A DNA stretch of 42,666 nt. Origin: Candidatus Peribacteraceae bacterium (GTDB lineage Bacteria; Patescibacteriota; Gracilibacteria; Peribacterales; Peribacteraceae). Below the pieces are notes generated by a model. The model saw only the letters and a program-made list of their open reading frames with translations. It did not search any database and was not told the DNA's origin. Within the stretch, counting starts at the first letter, position 1. The number at the start of each line of letters is the position of its first letter. A program made the translations under genes and the position numbers. The stretch spans positions 1-42,666 of the forward strand of contig JAQTQU010000005.1 in NCBI GenBank assembly GCA_028712095.1. The letters are read 5' to 3'. Positions 15,499 through 25,372 of the stretch are shown piece by piece.

Positions 15499-16541
15499 CC
15501 GATTTGCACCCAAACTGGCAGGCTACCGATGCGTCCGCAGAGGAGCGGGCGCTCCCGGTGCGCGTTGCGGAAAAGCCGAAGCAGAGTCCGCCCCTCCCCG
15601 CAGAACCGGCGCATCCTCCGCGTTTGCGGCGCCTCTCGCGGCAACCGGCTGCCGTTGCAGGCATGTTGATTGCCATCTCAATCGGCCTCTCATTCTTCTT
15701 TGGCTTCGATCGGGGAACGGAGATTACCGTCCGTATCACGGAGACCGGTTTCTCCCCCAAGGCGGTCACCGTCACTACCGGAGGCGACATTCGGTGGATC
15801 AATGAAACAAACAAACCGCACGTGCTCCAGTCTGACGCGCTCTGCACCCGGAATCAGGAATGCTTTTCGACGCGTGCCATCGAACCGAAGCAGAGTGCGG
15901 TACTCAACATCACATCCGATTTCAACGCCGGCACCTATCCGTACTACAGCATCAGTGCACAGGGCATGGAGGCCAGCATCACGGTGCTGGCAGGAACATC
16001 GGGGACGCCAGCCACAGCCGCCAACACGGCGACACAGCAGCACCTCGCACAAGCCGTACCCTTCGATGGCGCCTCACCCGGTTCCACCGCCTCTGCCGGA
16101 ACGGGACAGTCTTCGGCCACAGATTCGCGCATGGGCACAATGGCATTTGCCATCCCGCCAGCCGATGAGGATGGATTCGTGGACGTGACTTCCGTACTCA
16201 CGGAAAACGACAATAGCGCTCCTCAGGGACAGTATCCTGCCGCAGATCAGTCGGTGGGTGCCGCATCTTCAGAGAGCGCACGGCAGCCGTCATCGCGCAC
16301 CACGCAACTGCCGGTCAATCCGTACACCGTAGGAAGTACGCGTGCACATCCCTTCGATGCAGAGGGCAAGCCCGTCACCGCAGGCGGCAATGCATCTTCA
16401 ACGGGTACCTTGCACGGCGGCGCTCCCCGGCCCCTCTCGCAACCCGAGACGGGACCGGCACTCTGGATCACCCTGTTCGGCTCGTTCGGCCTGCTCTTCC
16501 TCGTCACACGCAATCTGCTGCAGCGGGCCCATATTGAATAA
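15495..16541 (+). CDS. Degenerate cupredoxin-fold surface protein with LPxTG-like tail
   Basis: A 348-residue membrane protein. A cytoplasmic Pro-rich N-terminus precedes a membrane span (about 53-71). A cupredoxin-like domain follows (about 75-165: ITETGFSPKAVTVTTGGDIRWINETNKPHV). In copper-binding relatives the last loop reads Y-x-C-x-x-H-x-x-M; here it is YPYYSISAQGM, so Cys and His are lost and only the first His and the Met remain. Two extra Cys (ALCTRNQEC) could form a disulfide. A long low-complexity stalk leads to SQPETGP, a hydrophobic span and an Arg-containing tail, which is a P-x-T-G sorting-like signal. It is translationally coupled to the gene before it. Confidence 0.85.
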   Translation: MTDLHPNWQATDASAEERALPVRVAEKPKQSPPLPAEPAHPPRLRRLSRQPAAVAGMLIAISIGLSFFFGFDRGTEITVRITETGFSPKAVTVTTGGDIRWINETNKPHVLQSDALCTRNQECFSTRAIEPKQSAVLNITSDFNAGTYPYYSISAQGMEASITVLAGTSGTPATAANTATQQHLAQAVPFDGASPGSTASAGTGQSSATDSRMGTMAFAIPPADEDGFVDVTSVLTENDNSAPQGQYPAADQSVGAASSESARQPSSRTTQLPVNPYTVGSTRAHPFDAEGKPVTAGGNASSTGTLHGGAPRPLSQPETGPALWITLFGSFGLLFLVTRNLLQRAHIE

Positions 16542-16590
16542 ATTATTTGTACAGTTAGCGCTGCGTCTACCATCCCGCACGCGAGAGCTT

Positions 16591-16596
16591 TAGAGT
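16591..16596 (+). promoter_or_regulatory. -10 box of the TMTC-like gene (leaderless)
   Basis: TAGAGT is followed by exactly six bases and the GTG at 16603. A -35 is not obvious. Confidence 0.5.
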
Positions 16597-16602
16597 GGAA
16601 CG

Positions 16603-18522
16603 GTGACGGTCACCCCGCGTCCTTCCCCTCCCCTTCCCTCCCGCACGCTGCTGTGGTGGATCGCCGGCATATTCTTCCTGCTCACGTTCATGGTCTACGG
16701 CGGTTCGATGACCAACCAGTTCGTCCGATGGGATGACGGTCTGCTGATTTACGAAAATCCCGCCATCCGCTCCATTACGCCCTCCACGCTCAAGACGATC
16801 TTCACCCGGTACGATCCCGAGCTCTACATTCCACTCACCTTCTTCAGTTATCAGATCGATTACCTGATCGGCGGCACCAATGCCACGGTCTATCACATCC
16901 AGAACCTGCTCTGGCACACGCTCAATGCCCTGCTCGTCGCATGGCTGCTGCTCCCGCTCACACGACGCAGGTGGCTCGCCTTCCTCGGCGGTCTGCTCTT
17001 CGCACTGCACCCGCTCCACACCGAGGCGGTCGTCTGGGCCAGCGCGCGCAAAGACGTGCTTTCGACTTTCTTCTTCCTCATAAGTTTCATCGCCTACCTC
17101 TCGTACCGCTGCGATCAGAAACGTTCGACGTATGCCCTGAGCCTCCTCGCGTTCTGCTGCGGTCTGCTTGCCAAAGTCACCGTGATCACCCTGCCCGTGC
17201 TCCTCCTCCTCGCCGATTTCCGCGAACGACGAAGGTGGGATCGTACTATGCTGCTGGAAAAACTTCCGTACTTCGCGCTCTCGATACTCTTCGGCATCAT
17301 CGCATGGATCGGAAAAACCGCTGTTGTGGATGCCTCCACCCTGACGGAGAAAATCCTCATGGCACCGAAGAGCATGGTGTTCTACCTGGAAAAACTCTTT
17401 GTGCCCGCAGGCCTGACCGTGCTCTATCCATTCACCGGAACGATCACGCTGTCCCGCCCCGATCTCCTGATCCCGCTCGCGATCCTGTTCGCGCTCGCCA
17501 CAGGAACGCTGCTCACGCTGCGATGGACACGGAACATCTTCTTCGGAATCGGATTCTTCTGCATGACGGTAGCGCCCACCCTGATCAATTTTGCCAAGGG
17601 GGACACGTTTTACTTCGCCTCCGACCGCTACGCATACGTGCCGAGCATCGGCATTGTTTTTCTGGTTGTGCTGATATTTGGCTGGCTGTGCCAGAGACGA
17701 GTCAAGGCCTGCATCGCCGTTGCGTGCGTGCTGCTTGCCACGCTCGGTGTGCTCTCTGCGTTGCAGGCACGCACGTGGAAAGACAGTGAAGCCCTGTTCA
17801 CGCAGGCACTGAAGATCTCACCCGACGCCTACGTTGCCCGCGTGAATCTGGGTAACGTGGAGCGCTATCGCGGGAATGAACAGCAGGCCATCGCCGCGTA
17901 CCGTACAGCGCTTGACATCATGCATGAAAAAGGCCGGACCGGACCGGCACTGGATCGCTCGCTCTCGAAGACGCTGAGCAACCTTGCGTCCGCGCAGAGG
18001 GAACAGGGCGATTTTGCTGCGGCACAGTCATCGTATCAGGAGGCGCTGCGCCTCAATCCGCAAAACGTCTACGCGCTCCTCGGCCTGGGCACGGTCGCCG
18101 GACAGCAGGGGGATGCCGCATCCGCCGAACGCTACTACCGGCAGGCGATTCTGTCGGCGCCGGACTTTGCACCGGCCCAGCTCAATTTGGGAGCGCTCTT
18201 GGTCGGCTCGGGACGGCTCGAAGAGGGAGTGACCGCGTACCGGGCCGCCCTCGATTTGAACCCCTTCTTCCCCCAAGCTCACTACAATTTGGGTGTGGCA
18301 CTGATGAAACTGAATCGTCCGGAGGAAGCGGAAGCAGCCTACCGCGAAGCCGTCCGCCTGCAGCCACAGTTCACGGCTGCACGACTCAACCTCGGCATCC
18401 TGCTCTTCAATTACGAACATGATGCCGAAGGTGCAGCAGAGCAGTTTGAAGAAATTCTGCAGCTCGATCCGTCAAACGCACAGGCACGTATGGCGCTGCA
18501 ACAAATCCGCGGGCAGCGTTAA
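16603..18522 (+). CDS. TMTC-like membrane glycosyltransferase with TPR repeats
   Basis: A 639-residue membrane protein. The N-terminal two thirds has about ten spans and the family phrases FVRWDDGLLIYENP (with the DD typical of GT-C loops) and HPLHTEAVVWASARKDVLS. The C-terminal 240 residues are TPR repeats, for example NPQNVYALLGLGTVAGQQGDA and NPFFPQAHYNLGVALMKLNR. Eukaryotic TMTC proteins are O-mannosyltransferases with the same layout; bacterial relatives are uncharacterised. Next to secreted Ser-rich proteins it may glycosylate them, which is inference. The GTG start is supported by the -10 box. Confidence 0.85.
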   Translation: MTVTPRPSPPLPSRTLLWWIAGIFFLLTFMVYGGSMTNQFVRWDDGLLIYENPAIRSITPSTLKTIFTRYDPELYIPLTFFSYQIDYLIGGTNATVYHIQNLLWHTLNALLVAWLLLPLTRRRWLAFLGGLLFALHPLHTEAVVWASARKDVLSTFFFLISFIAYLSYRCDQKRSTYALSLLAFCCGLLAKVTVITLPVLLLLADFRERRRWDRTMLLEKLPYFALSILFGIIAWIGKTAVVDASTLTEKILMAPKSMVFYLEKLFVPAGLTVLYPFTGTITLSRPDLLIPLAILFALATGTLLTLRWTRNIFFGIGFFCMTVAPTLINFAKGDTFYFASDRYAYVPSIGIVFLVVLIFGWLCQRRVKACIAVACVLLATLGVLSALQARTWKDSEALFTQALKISPDAYVARVNLGNVERYRGNEQQAIAAYRTALDIMHEKGRTGPALDRSLSKTLSNLASAQREQGDFAAAQSSYQEALRLNPQNVYALLGLGTVAGQQGDAASAERYYRQAILSAPDFAPAQLNLGALLVGSGRLEEGVTAYRAALDLNPFFPQAHYNLGVALMKLNRPEEAEAAYREAVRLQPQFTAARLNLGILLFNYEHDAEGAAEQFEEILQLDPSNAQARMALQQIRGQR

Positions 18523-18558
18523 AGAAAAGTCCCGAGGCGCGCGTGGCAACCTCGGGAC
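18521..18558 (-). terminator. Rho-independent terminator of the minus-strand gene
   Basis: A perfect nine-base stem, GTCCCGAGG (18529-18537) against CCTCGGGAC (18550-18558), with a 12-base loop. On the minus strand it is followed by TTTTCTTT, so it terminates the gene ending at 18585. It may also end the plus-strand TMTC-like transcript. Confidence 0.8.
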
Positions 18559-18584
18559 AGCGTTGGCAGTGCATAGCTGAATGA

Positions 18585-19169
18585 TCAGCGAATGATGATC
18601 GTGGCGGCAATGGCCGCCCCATCCTGCTCATTCGGGTGCCACTCATGCCACAACAGGCACGGCGGCTCCACGACGAGCAAAGAGCCTTCCTCCTCTTCGA
18701 GTTGGGCCGATTCGGGGACGATGACGAACTTCTCGTGGGCCACGAGAGGAATGACCGCACCTCCGTACTCATGACGGTGTGTCGTCCAGTCCATATCAAT
18801 CCATCTTCCAATCAGGCGAAGTGCTTCCTCATGTGTTGGAAGTTCTCCGTCGATGCACGTTGCGAAGAGACGTTCGTGCCCTGGCGTGTTCCAGAGCATT
18901 AGTACAGGAGTTTTCCACTGAGGGAAGTGGAACACCTGCCAATCCCGTGGACGTGCAATACGCACGTTGTGGCCATTGACCTCACCCACGAGATGAAAGA
19001 ACACAGGAGCTTTCGCTCCCTTCGACAACTGAACGCTCGTTCGTTTCTTCATGTCTTCTCCATTACAAGAACGCATCTCGTCTGGTGCCACGAACCATTC
19101 GTGATCCATCCATTTGAAGACGAGAGCAACTCCCAACATCTCACCAAAGACACTGAGAGTCGCCCTCAC
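18585..19169 (-). CDS. Hypothetical protein
   Basis: I do not recognise this protein. The frame is open from 19253 (TTG), but a promoter at 19234-19261 puts the transcript start near 19227, so a later start is needed; GTG 19169 (194 residues) or ATG 19139 are candidates. The visible part is soluble, rich in Trp and His (FHFPQWKTPVLMLWNTPGHE, HEYGGAVIPLVAHEKF, PPCLLWHEWHP) and looks mostly beta, with no signal peptide. It is followed by a strong terminator and is divergent from the A2M gene. Confidence 0.6.
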   Translation of the reverse strand: MRATLSVFGEMLGVALVFKWMDHEWFVAPDEMRSCNGEDMKKRTSVQLSKGAKAPVFFHLVGEVNGHNVRIARPRDWQVFHFPQWKTPVLMLWNTPGHERLFATCIDGELPTHEEALRLIGRWIDMDWTTHRHEYGGAVIPLVAHEKFVIVPESAQLEEEEGSLLVVEPPCLLWHEWHPNEQDGAAIAATIIIR

Positions 19170-19233
19170 TTCAAAAATTCCGCCGTGCCTGCCAAAGATC
19201 AGAACCCGGAAGGCATGCCCTCTGAGCCGGTAA

Positions 19234-19261
19234 ATTGTACAGAAATTGTTCAAATAGTCAA
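19234..19261 (-). promoter_or_regulatory. Promoter of the hypothetical gene at 18585
   Basis: On the minus strand TTGACT (19256-19261), a 16-base spacer and TACAAT (19234-19239). A second TTGACT lies just upstream. Confidence 0.55.
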
Positions 19262-19289
19262 TTAGTCAACGCCAGACTCGCATGGGAAA

Positions 19290-19319
19290 TTGAGGGCCGG
19301 GCCTGTACCCCGCTAGCAT
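19290..19319 (+). promoter_or_regulatory. Promoter of the A2M gene
   Basis: TTGAGG (19290-19295), an 18-base spacer and TAGCAT (19314-19319), the same -10 hexamer as greA. Transcription near 19326 leaves a pyrimidine-rich leader of about 22 bases to ATG 19348 and excludes ATG 19318, which overlaps the -10. Confidence 0.5.
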
Positions 19320-19347
19320 GAACATTCATCCTTTCTGCTTCTTCTCT

Positions 19348-22300
19348 ATGTCTTTCTCCGAACGCCTCGCAATCGCCACCGCAACCATCGGCCGCCGGCC
19401 GATCGCACTGGCAACCGTACTGGTCGTCTTCATCACGCTGATCGCGCTCTTCGTCACAGGGACAGTGCGATTTCCCAGCAGACAAACCACGATGGATTTT
19501 GCGCTGCGTCAGAGGGTGTCGGCAGCCTCGACATTGCAATTCAGCTTCCCTGCGCTCATGGATCACCAGAGCGCGGAGGAGGCCATGGCCATCCCCGATG
19601 GCGTGTCGGGGGCGTGGTCCTGGGAGGGAGAGACCATGACATTCGCTCCCGCCGCTCCCCTCGCCGCGGGCAGCACGCTCGTCTTCCACTTGGGTCATCA
19701 GGCCAAAAAATCGGATGGATCGCCCCTCGGAGAGGATCTTGACTTCACCTTCATCGTCGCCGGACCGCCGACGGTCGCCCTGCGGATCCCCGAAACGGGC
19801 GCGCAGGACGTCTCGGTGTCCTCCAAGATCACCATCATCTTCGACCGTCCCATGATCCCCCTCACGCAGGTACAGGGAGACGCGTCGCAGGCGCGCCTCG
19901 CGCACTGGCCCGTGACCATCGCGCCCGACACGGCGGGACGGTGGCGCTGGCTCTCGACCGTGGCCGTGGAATTCATTCCGGAGAAGGGGCTCACGCCGAG
20001 CACCCGCTACACCGTGAGCCTGCCCAAAGGCATCGAGACGGCGTCGGGTGATGCGACGGCGGAGGACTTCTCCTGGACATTCGAGACCGCCCGTCCCGCC
20101 GTGGTCTCCGCCGATCCTGCAAACGGCTCTTCGCGCGCGGGACCGACCACGCTCCCCGCCCTCACGTTCAATCAGGAAATGAATCCAAGCCGCGCCGAAG
20201 CATTCCTCTCACTCGCCCGCATCCCGTCTTCGGGAAATCCCGAGACGGTTCCCATCCGGTCGGTGGCATTCGGAACCCGCACGGAAGAGAAGCGCACCAT
20301 CACGGACAAAACCGTGCTCGTGATCACGCCCGCCGAGCCTCTCGCCTTTTCCTCCGCCTACACGCTCACCGTCGCTCCGGGCCTCACGGGAGCGGTCGGC
20401 ACGCTCGGCAGTGCATCGGGATTCACGCTCCGCTTCTCTACGGTCGGTCCCCTTGAGGTCCAGAAGGCAGCCCTCGAATACGGCCGCGTCGTCTTCACGT
20501 TCTCGAATCCCCTCTCCGAGGACTCCCTGAAGAACCAGATCACGATCACCCCTCCCCTCGCGAAGGAACAGGAAACGGATTGGCAGGTCGCTTCGTGGGC
20601 GGATAACCGGGAGCTCGCGGCGTACCCGTCCCTCGCGCCCTCCACGCAGTACACGATCACGCTGAAAACGGGCATCGCGGACCCCTTCGGGCAACATCTG
20701 AAGGAACCGTTCGCCTACACTTTCACCACGGATCCGCTTTCGCCGGAACTCTGGATCGAATCGAAGGGCGAATTCGGAATCTTTGAGCGCGAGAAACCGC
20801 CGGTATACCGCCTGAAATCCGTCAACATCACGCGCGTCGAGGCGGAGCTCTCCTCCGTGAGTCTCACCGACTTCCTCGCGTTCCGCTCTACGCGCCAGAC
20901 ATGGAATGGGCTGCCCGCTGCGCTCACGCCCCTGCAAGCGTGGACGTACGTTCCCAAGACGGACAAGAACGTCCGTGACATCCATTCGATCGATCTGACT
21001 CAGGAGGCGAAACAGTCGCTGCCCTCCGGCTTGTACGCGCTCCGCCTCCGCACCCCGAATGAGAAGGGATACAACGGAAAGCCCCTGCAGCAGACCCAGA
21101 TCTTCGCGCTCACGAACACCGCGCTCACCCTCAAGTACTCGGGCAACCGCGCGCTCGTCTGGGCAACGGATATCCGCACGGGGGATCCGGTTGCCGGCGC
21201 CGCGATCGCTTTCCATGCGCTCGACGGCGAGACGGTGGTGACCGGCAAGACCGACAAGGAAGGATTGTTCGAAACGGAGATCGACATGACGAAACTCGTC
21301 ACGCCCATGAACGAATGGGAACCGGAATTCTGGGTGACCGCCGAGAAGGGCTCCGATCGCTCCTTCGTCTCGAGCAAGTGGAACGACGGCATCCGTCCGG
21401 ACCTGTTCGGGTTCTATCCGGATTTCTGGAATCCCATGGACCGCGCCGAGCGCATCCACTCGTACCTGTACACGGACCGCCCGATCTACCGGGCGGGGGA
21501 TACCGTGCACTTCAAGGGCATCCTGCGTTCACGCGACCGCGAGGGCGTGCTCTCCCTGCCCGGCAAACGCTCCGTCACCGTGACCGTGCGGGACGTCAAC
21601 GGCAACGAAATCCTCAGCAAAACCCTGAACCTCTCGGCATTCGGCAGCTTCGAGGATACGCTCCCTCTCGATTCCTCCGCCCCGCTCGGCACCTACCAGA
21701 TCTCCGCCCAATTCACCGATCAGCCCTCGTACGGAGACGCATTCGGTTCCTTCGAGGTGCTCGCGTACCGCAAGCCCGAGTACCGCGTGGATCTCACGAC
21801 GCCGCAGGAGGAGTACTTCCAGGATGACACGGTGAAGGCCACGATCGAAGGGGCCTACTACTTCGGCGCGCCCATGGGCGGCGCCAAAGTCACCTGGAGA
21901 GCGCAGACCACCGATTACTTCTTCAACCGCGTCCGGGATGAGTGGTACTCCTTCGGGCTGGAAGACGCATTTTGCTGGCGGAACTGCGAACGCGAAACGA
22001 AGCTCCTCGCCGAGGGTGAAGGCAAACTGGATGCCGCCGGACGGTTGGAGGTTTCCGTTCCCGCGCAGATCGCGGACAAGCCGGTGAGCCAGATACTCAC
22101 CATCGAAGCTGATGTGACGGATCCGAACAATCAGGTCGTGAGTAACCGCGTTTCTGTTCCCGTGCACAAGGCCGACGCGTACGTGGGCGTGAAGACGGAA
22201 GACTACGTCGTGACGCCGGGAACCGATGCCGCGATCGCCGTGATCACGGTGAAGCCCGACGGCTCTCCCCTGCCGCACACGACGGTGACGCTCAATCTCT

Positions 22301-25284
22301 ACAGCCGCACGTGGAACTCCATCCGCAAGAAAGGCGTGGATGGCGAGTACTACTACGATAATACTCCCGAGGACACGTTCATCCGCGCCACCAAGGTGAC
22401 GACGGATGAGAACGGAAAAGCCAAGGCGACCGTGCGACCCGATCAGGGCGGCGAATTCCGCGTTTTTGCCGTGGTCGAGGATAAACAGGGACGGGAGGCA
22501 AAAGCCGCCACAGGCCTCTACGCGTGGTCCAGCACGTACGTGAACTGGCCCCACGAGAACTCTCATCGCATCGACGTCGTCCCCGACAAGGCGGAGTACC
22601 GCATCGGCGATACCGCCACCCTGCTCATCAAATCCCCCTTCCAGGGCAAGAACGTGAAGGCCCTCGTCACCGTGGAACGCGAGCAGGTGATCCGCCGGGA
22701 AATCATCACGATCGAGAGCTCCGCCCAGAAGATCACCATTCCGATCACCGAGGACCTCACGCCCACCGTCTACGTCTCGGTGGTGGTGCTCAAGCCGCGC
22801 ATCGGCGAGACCTTCGACGAGAACGGACTCGATACGGGCGCTCCCGCCTTCCGCATCGGGTATGCCAAGCTCCCCGTCGAGACGACCCGCAAACATCTCT
22901 CCGTCGAGGTGCAGGCGGACAAGGAGAAGTATCTGCCGGGGGAACAGGTCACAGTGAAGCTCACGGCGAAGGATTGGCAGGGCAATCCCGCCCGCGCGGA
23001 GATGTCGCTCGGCGTCGTGGACATGAGTGTCCTCGCGCTGACCGGATTCGAACTCCCCGATCTCATCCAGCAATTCTACGGTGAGCGCCCGGTGGGCGTG
23101 CTCACCGCCGAGATGCTCACGTACTTGATCGACCGCTACAAACCCGGATCCAAAGGCGGGGGAGGCGCGGATCTCGAGGCCAAGAAGCGCGGCAACTTCA
23201 AGGACACGGCCTACTGGAATCCGACGATCCTCACGGACGAGAAGGGCGAAGCCAGCGTCTCGTTCACGCTCCCGGACAACCTCACGACGTGGCACCTGCT
23301 CGCCGTCGGACAGACGAAGGCATCCACGTTCGGAGCCGCGGAGGAGACAGTGATCGAGACCAAGCGCGTCATCGTGCGTCCCGTGCGTCCGCGCTTCACA
23401 GTCGTGGGGGACCGCGTAAACCTCGGCGCCATCGTCCACAACTTCCTCGATGAGTCGGCGACCTTCACGGTGTCTCTCAGCGGGAGCGGTTTCACGCTCA
23501 CCGGAGAGCGAACGCAGCAGGTCACGATTGCCGCCGGTGCGCAGAAGGTGGTGCCCTTCCCCGTGACCATCAACCGAACGAAGAGAGCGACTTTCACGTT
23601 CCTCGCAGAGGCGGAGCATGCGCGCGACGAGGTACAGGAATCGATTCCCGTGTTCGTCTACGGCACACCGCAGAGCGCCGCTACCACCGGCTTCACCGAA
23701 GACAACGTCACCGAGACCGTGCTCGCGCCGAGTGAGAAGGACGCGCGCGACGGAACGCTCTCCGTGACTGTCTCCCCCTCGCTGGCCACGTACCTGCCCG
23801 ACGGCCTCGAGTACCTCGCCCACTACCCGTACGGCTGCGCGGAGCAGACGCTCTCGAGCCTGGTCCCGAACGTGGTTCTCACGCGGCTGCAGGGATTCGA
23901 CGCCTTCCACGTCGTGGACCGTAAGAAACTGGATGACATGGTCACGGCGGGACTCACCCGTCTCTACACCTTCCAGCGCGGCGACGGAGGGTTCGGCTAC
24001 TGGCAGGAGAGTAACCGAAGTTTCCCTTCCTTAAGCGCCTATGCGCTCCAGGCGCTCTCGCTCATTCGCGATAACGGCTACGCGGTGGATGACGGCGTGA
24101 TCACGCGCACGCGCCAGTACCTCGATGCCGCCCTGCGGCAGTCCGATCCCAACGCACCGATCAATGCAGCTACCCGCGCCCAGATCCTCTTCGTGCTCGC
24201 CGAAACGGGGAACGTCGACACGAACCTGCTCGCGAACCTGTACGAGCAACGCGGCAAGCTCCCGCTCTTCGCCAAGGCGCAGCTCGCGATGGCGTTCGAC
24301 CGCGCCAAGTCCAAGGCGAAAGCGCGCGACCTCCTCACCGATATTCTGCGTTCGGCGAAGGTGGACGGACGCGGCACACACTTCGAGGAAGAAGACATCG
24401 GCCGGTACGGTTCCCTCATGCACACGAACGACCGCACGACCGCGCTCGTCCTGCAGGCGATGCTGCGCATCGACCCAAAGAACACCCTCGTTCCCAATGC
24501 CGTCCGCTACCTGCTCGCCGTCCGCAAGGACGGCCACTGGGATACGACTCAGTCCACCGTCTCGGTGCTCCTCGCCTTCATCGAGTACCTGCAGCAGACG
24601 AAGGAACTCGACGCGAACTTCACGGCGGGCGTGGAAGTGGACGGAACGAAGGTTCTCGACTGGAAGGTCACGAAGCAGAATATCCTCTCGCGCAAAGAGG
24701 TGACACTGGCACTGGATGATCTCCTGCGGGGCGAGGAATCTCAGCTCAAGATCGGCAAGGAGGGGACGGGACGGCTGTACTACGACGCCGTGCTCTCTTA
24801 CTTCTACACAGCCGACACGCTCCCGCCCGCCGAGGAAGGGATCAGTGTGCTCCGGTCCATCGAGCCGCTCCCCGATCAGAAGAAGACGCCCACCGTCGGC
24901 AACACCTACCGCGTGACCCTCACGATCACCGTTCCCGAGGACCGGCACTTCGTAGCCGTCGAGAGTCCGTTCCCCGCGGGATTCGAGCCGGTGGATGTGA
25001 ACCTGCAGACCGCGCAGAAGACGCTCTTCAAGGACGACACCACGCGGACATGGGACGAGAACTACTGGCAGAGCGGCCTGTGGCGGTTTTCGCACCGGGA
25101 ACTGAGGGATGACTCATTCTTCGCCTTTGCGGACGAGCTGCCCACCGGCGTCTACCAGCTCACCTACCTGGTGCGCGCCACGACCCCCGGCACCTTCCAC
25201 GAGCGTCCGGCCCGCGTCTTCGAAATGTACTTCCCGGAGGTCTTCGGGCAAACGGCTGGCAAGATGGTGACGATTGGGGAGTGA
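19348..25284 (+). CDS. Bacterial alpha-2-macroglobulin (thioester protease trap)
   Basis: A giant 1978-residue envelope protein expected to trap proteases by a conformational snap and covalent thioester bonding. An N-terminal membrane span (about 20-45, IALATVLVVFITLIALFVTG) anchors it; no lipobox is seen. Tandem bacterial Ig-like (Big_5) domains follow, then MG domains (including IYRAGDTVHFKGILR) and the A2M/thioester region. The thioester motif is intact as YGCAEQT, with Cys at 23836-23838 (about residue 1497), followed by the alpha/alpha toroid (YTFQRGDGGFGYW). PBP1C follows after 88 bases, the classic yfhM-pbpC pairing. The start is ATG 19348 by promoter position; ATG 19318 would add ten residues. 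Confidence 0.94.
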   Translation: MSFSERLAIATATIGRRPIALATVLVVFITLIALFVTGTVRFPSRQTTMDFALRQRVSAASTLQFSFPALMDHQSAEEAMAIPDGVSGAWSWEGETMTFAPAAPLAAGSTLVFHLGHQAKKSDGSPLGEDLDFTFIVAGPPTVALRIPETGAQDVSVSSKITIIFDRPMIPLTQVQGDASQARLAHWPVTIAPDTAGRWRWLSTVAVEFIPEKGLTPSTRYTVSLPKGIETASGDATAEDFSWTFETARPAVVSADPANGSSRAGPTTLPALTFNQEMNPSRAEAFLSLARIPSSGNPETVPIRSVAFGTRTEEKRTITDKTVLVITPAEPLAFSSAYTLTVAPGLTGAVGTLGSASGFTLRFSTVGPLEVQKAALEYGRVVFTFSNPLSEDSLKNQITITPPLAKEQETDWQVASWADNRELAAYPSLAPSTQYTITLKTGIADPFGQHLKEPFAYTFTTDPLSPELWIESKGEFGIFEREKPPVYRLKSVNITRVEAELSSVSLTDFLAFRSTRQTWNGLPAALTPLQAWTYVPKTDKNVRDIHSIDLTQEAKQSLPSGLYALRLRTPNEKGYNGKPLQQTQIFALTNTALTLKYSGNRALVWATDIRTGDPVAGAAIAFHALDGETVVTGKTDKEGLFETEIDMTKLVTPMNEWEPEFWVTAEKGSDRSFVSSKWNDGIRPDLFGFYPDFWNPMDRAERIHSYLYTDRPIYRAGDTVHFKGILRSRDREGVLSLPGKRSVTVTVRDVNGNEILSKTLNLSAFGSFEDTLPLDSSAPLGTYQISAQFTDQPSYGDAFGSFEVLAYRKPEYRVDLTTPQEEYFQDDTVKATIEGAYYFGAPMGGAKVTWRAQTTDYFFNRVRDEWYSFGLEDAFCWRNCERETKLLAEGEGKLDAAGRLEVSVPAQIADKPVSQILTIEADVTDPNNQVVSNRVSVPVHKADAYVGVKTEDYVVTPGTDAAIAVITVKPDGSPLPHTTVTLNLYSRTWNSIRKKGVDGEYYYDNTPEDTFIRATKVTTDENGKAKATVRPDQGGEFRVFAVVEDKQGREAKAATGLYAWSSTYVNWPHENSHRIDVVPDKAEYRIGDTATLLIKSPFQGKNVKALVTVEREQVIRREIITIESSAQKITIPITEDLTPTVYVSVVVLKPRIGETFDENGLDTGAPAFRIGYAKLPVETTRKHLSVEVQADKEKYLPGEQVTVKLTAKDWQGNPARAEMSLGVVDMSVLALTGFELPDLIQQFYGERPVGVLTAEMLTYLIDRYKPGSKGGGGADLEAKKRGNFKDTAYWNPTILTDEKGEASVSFTLPDNLTTWHLLAVGQTKASTFGAAEETVIETKRVIVRPVRPRFTVVGDRVNLGAIVHNFLDESATFTVSLSGSGFTLTGERTQQVTIAAGAQKVVPFPVTINRTKRATFTFLAEAEHARDEVQESIPVFVYGTPQSAATTGFTEDNVTETVLAPSEKDARDGTLSVTVSPSLATYLPDGLEYLAHYPYGCAEQTLSSLVPNVVLTRLQGFDAFHVVDRKKLDDMVTAGLTRLYTFQRGDGGFGYWQESNRSFPSLSAYALQALSLIRDNGYAVDDGVITRTRQYLDAALRQSDPNAPINAATRAQILFVLAETGNVDTNLLANLYEQRGKLPLFAKAQLAMAFDRAKSKAKARDLLTDILRSAKVDGRGTHFEEEDIGRYGSLMHTNDRTTALVLQAMLRIDPKNTLVPNAVRYLLAVRKDGHWDTTQSTVSVLLAFIEYLQQTKELDANFTAGVEVDGTKVLDWKVTKQNILSRKEVTLALDDLLRGEESQLKIGKEGTGRLYYDAVLSYFYTADTLPPAEEGISVLRSIEPLPDQKKTPTVGNTYRVTLTITVPEDRHFVAVESPFPAGFEPVDVNLQTAQKTLFKDDTTRTWDENYWQSGLWRFSHRELRDDSFFAFADELPTGVYQLTYLVRATTPGTFHERPARVFEMYFPEVFGQTAGKMVTIGE

Positions 25285-25372
25285 CGGAGTATGAGAGTAC
25301 TGGAATAATGGAGTATTAGGGAAAGCAAATAAGCTAGCCCTAATATTCCGATACTCTAATATTCTCGTCTCT
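25282..25372 (+). repeat. Heptad/octad palindromic element between A2M and PBP1C
   Basis: Starts at the A2M stop codon. The left arm (25282-25321) has units like GGAGTAT and GGAATAAT. The right arm (25338-25372) has the complement (CTAATATTC, ATACTCTAATATTC) and runs up to the PBP1C ATG. Near the 16-base loop the arms match at 11 of 12 positions. TAATAT at 25357-25362 in the right arm could serve as a -10 box for PBP1C. Confidence 0.8.

Noticed and set aside
21529-23910. Long minus-strand open frame of 793 codons inside the A2M gene
   Set aside because: It is antisense to a gene with clear domains and an intact thioester motif; its Arg/Glu/His-rich composition is that of a GC-rich shadow frame.
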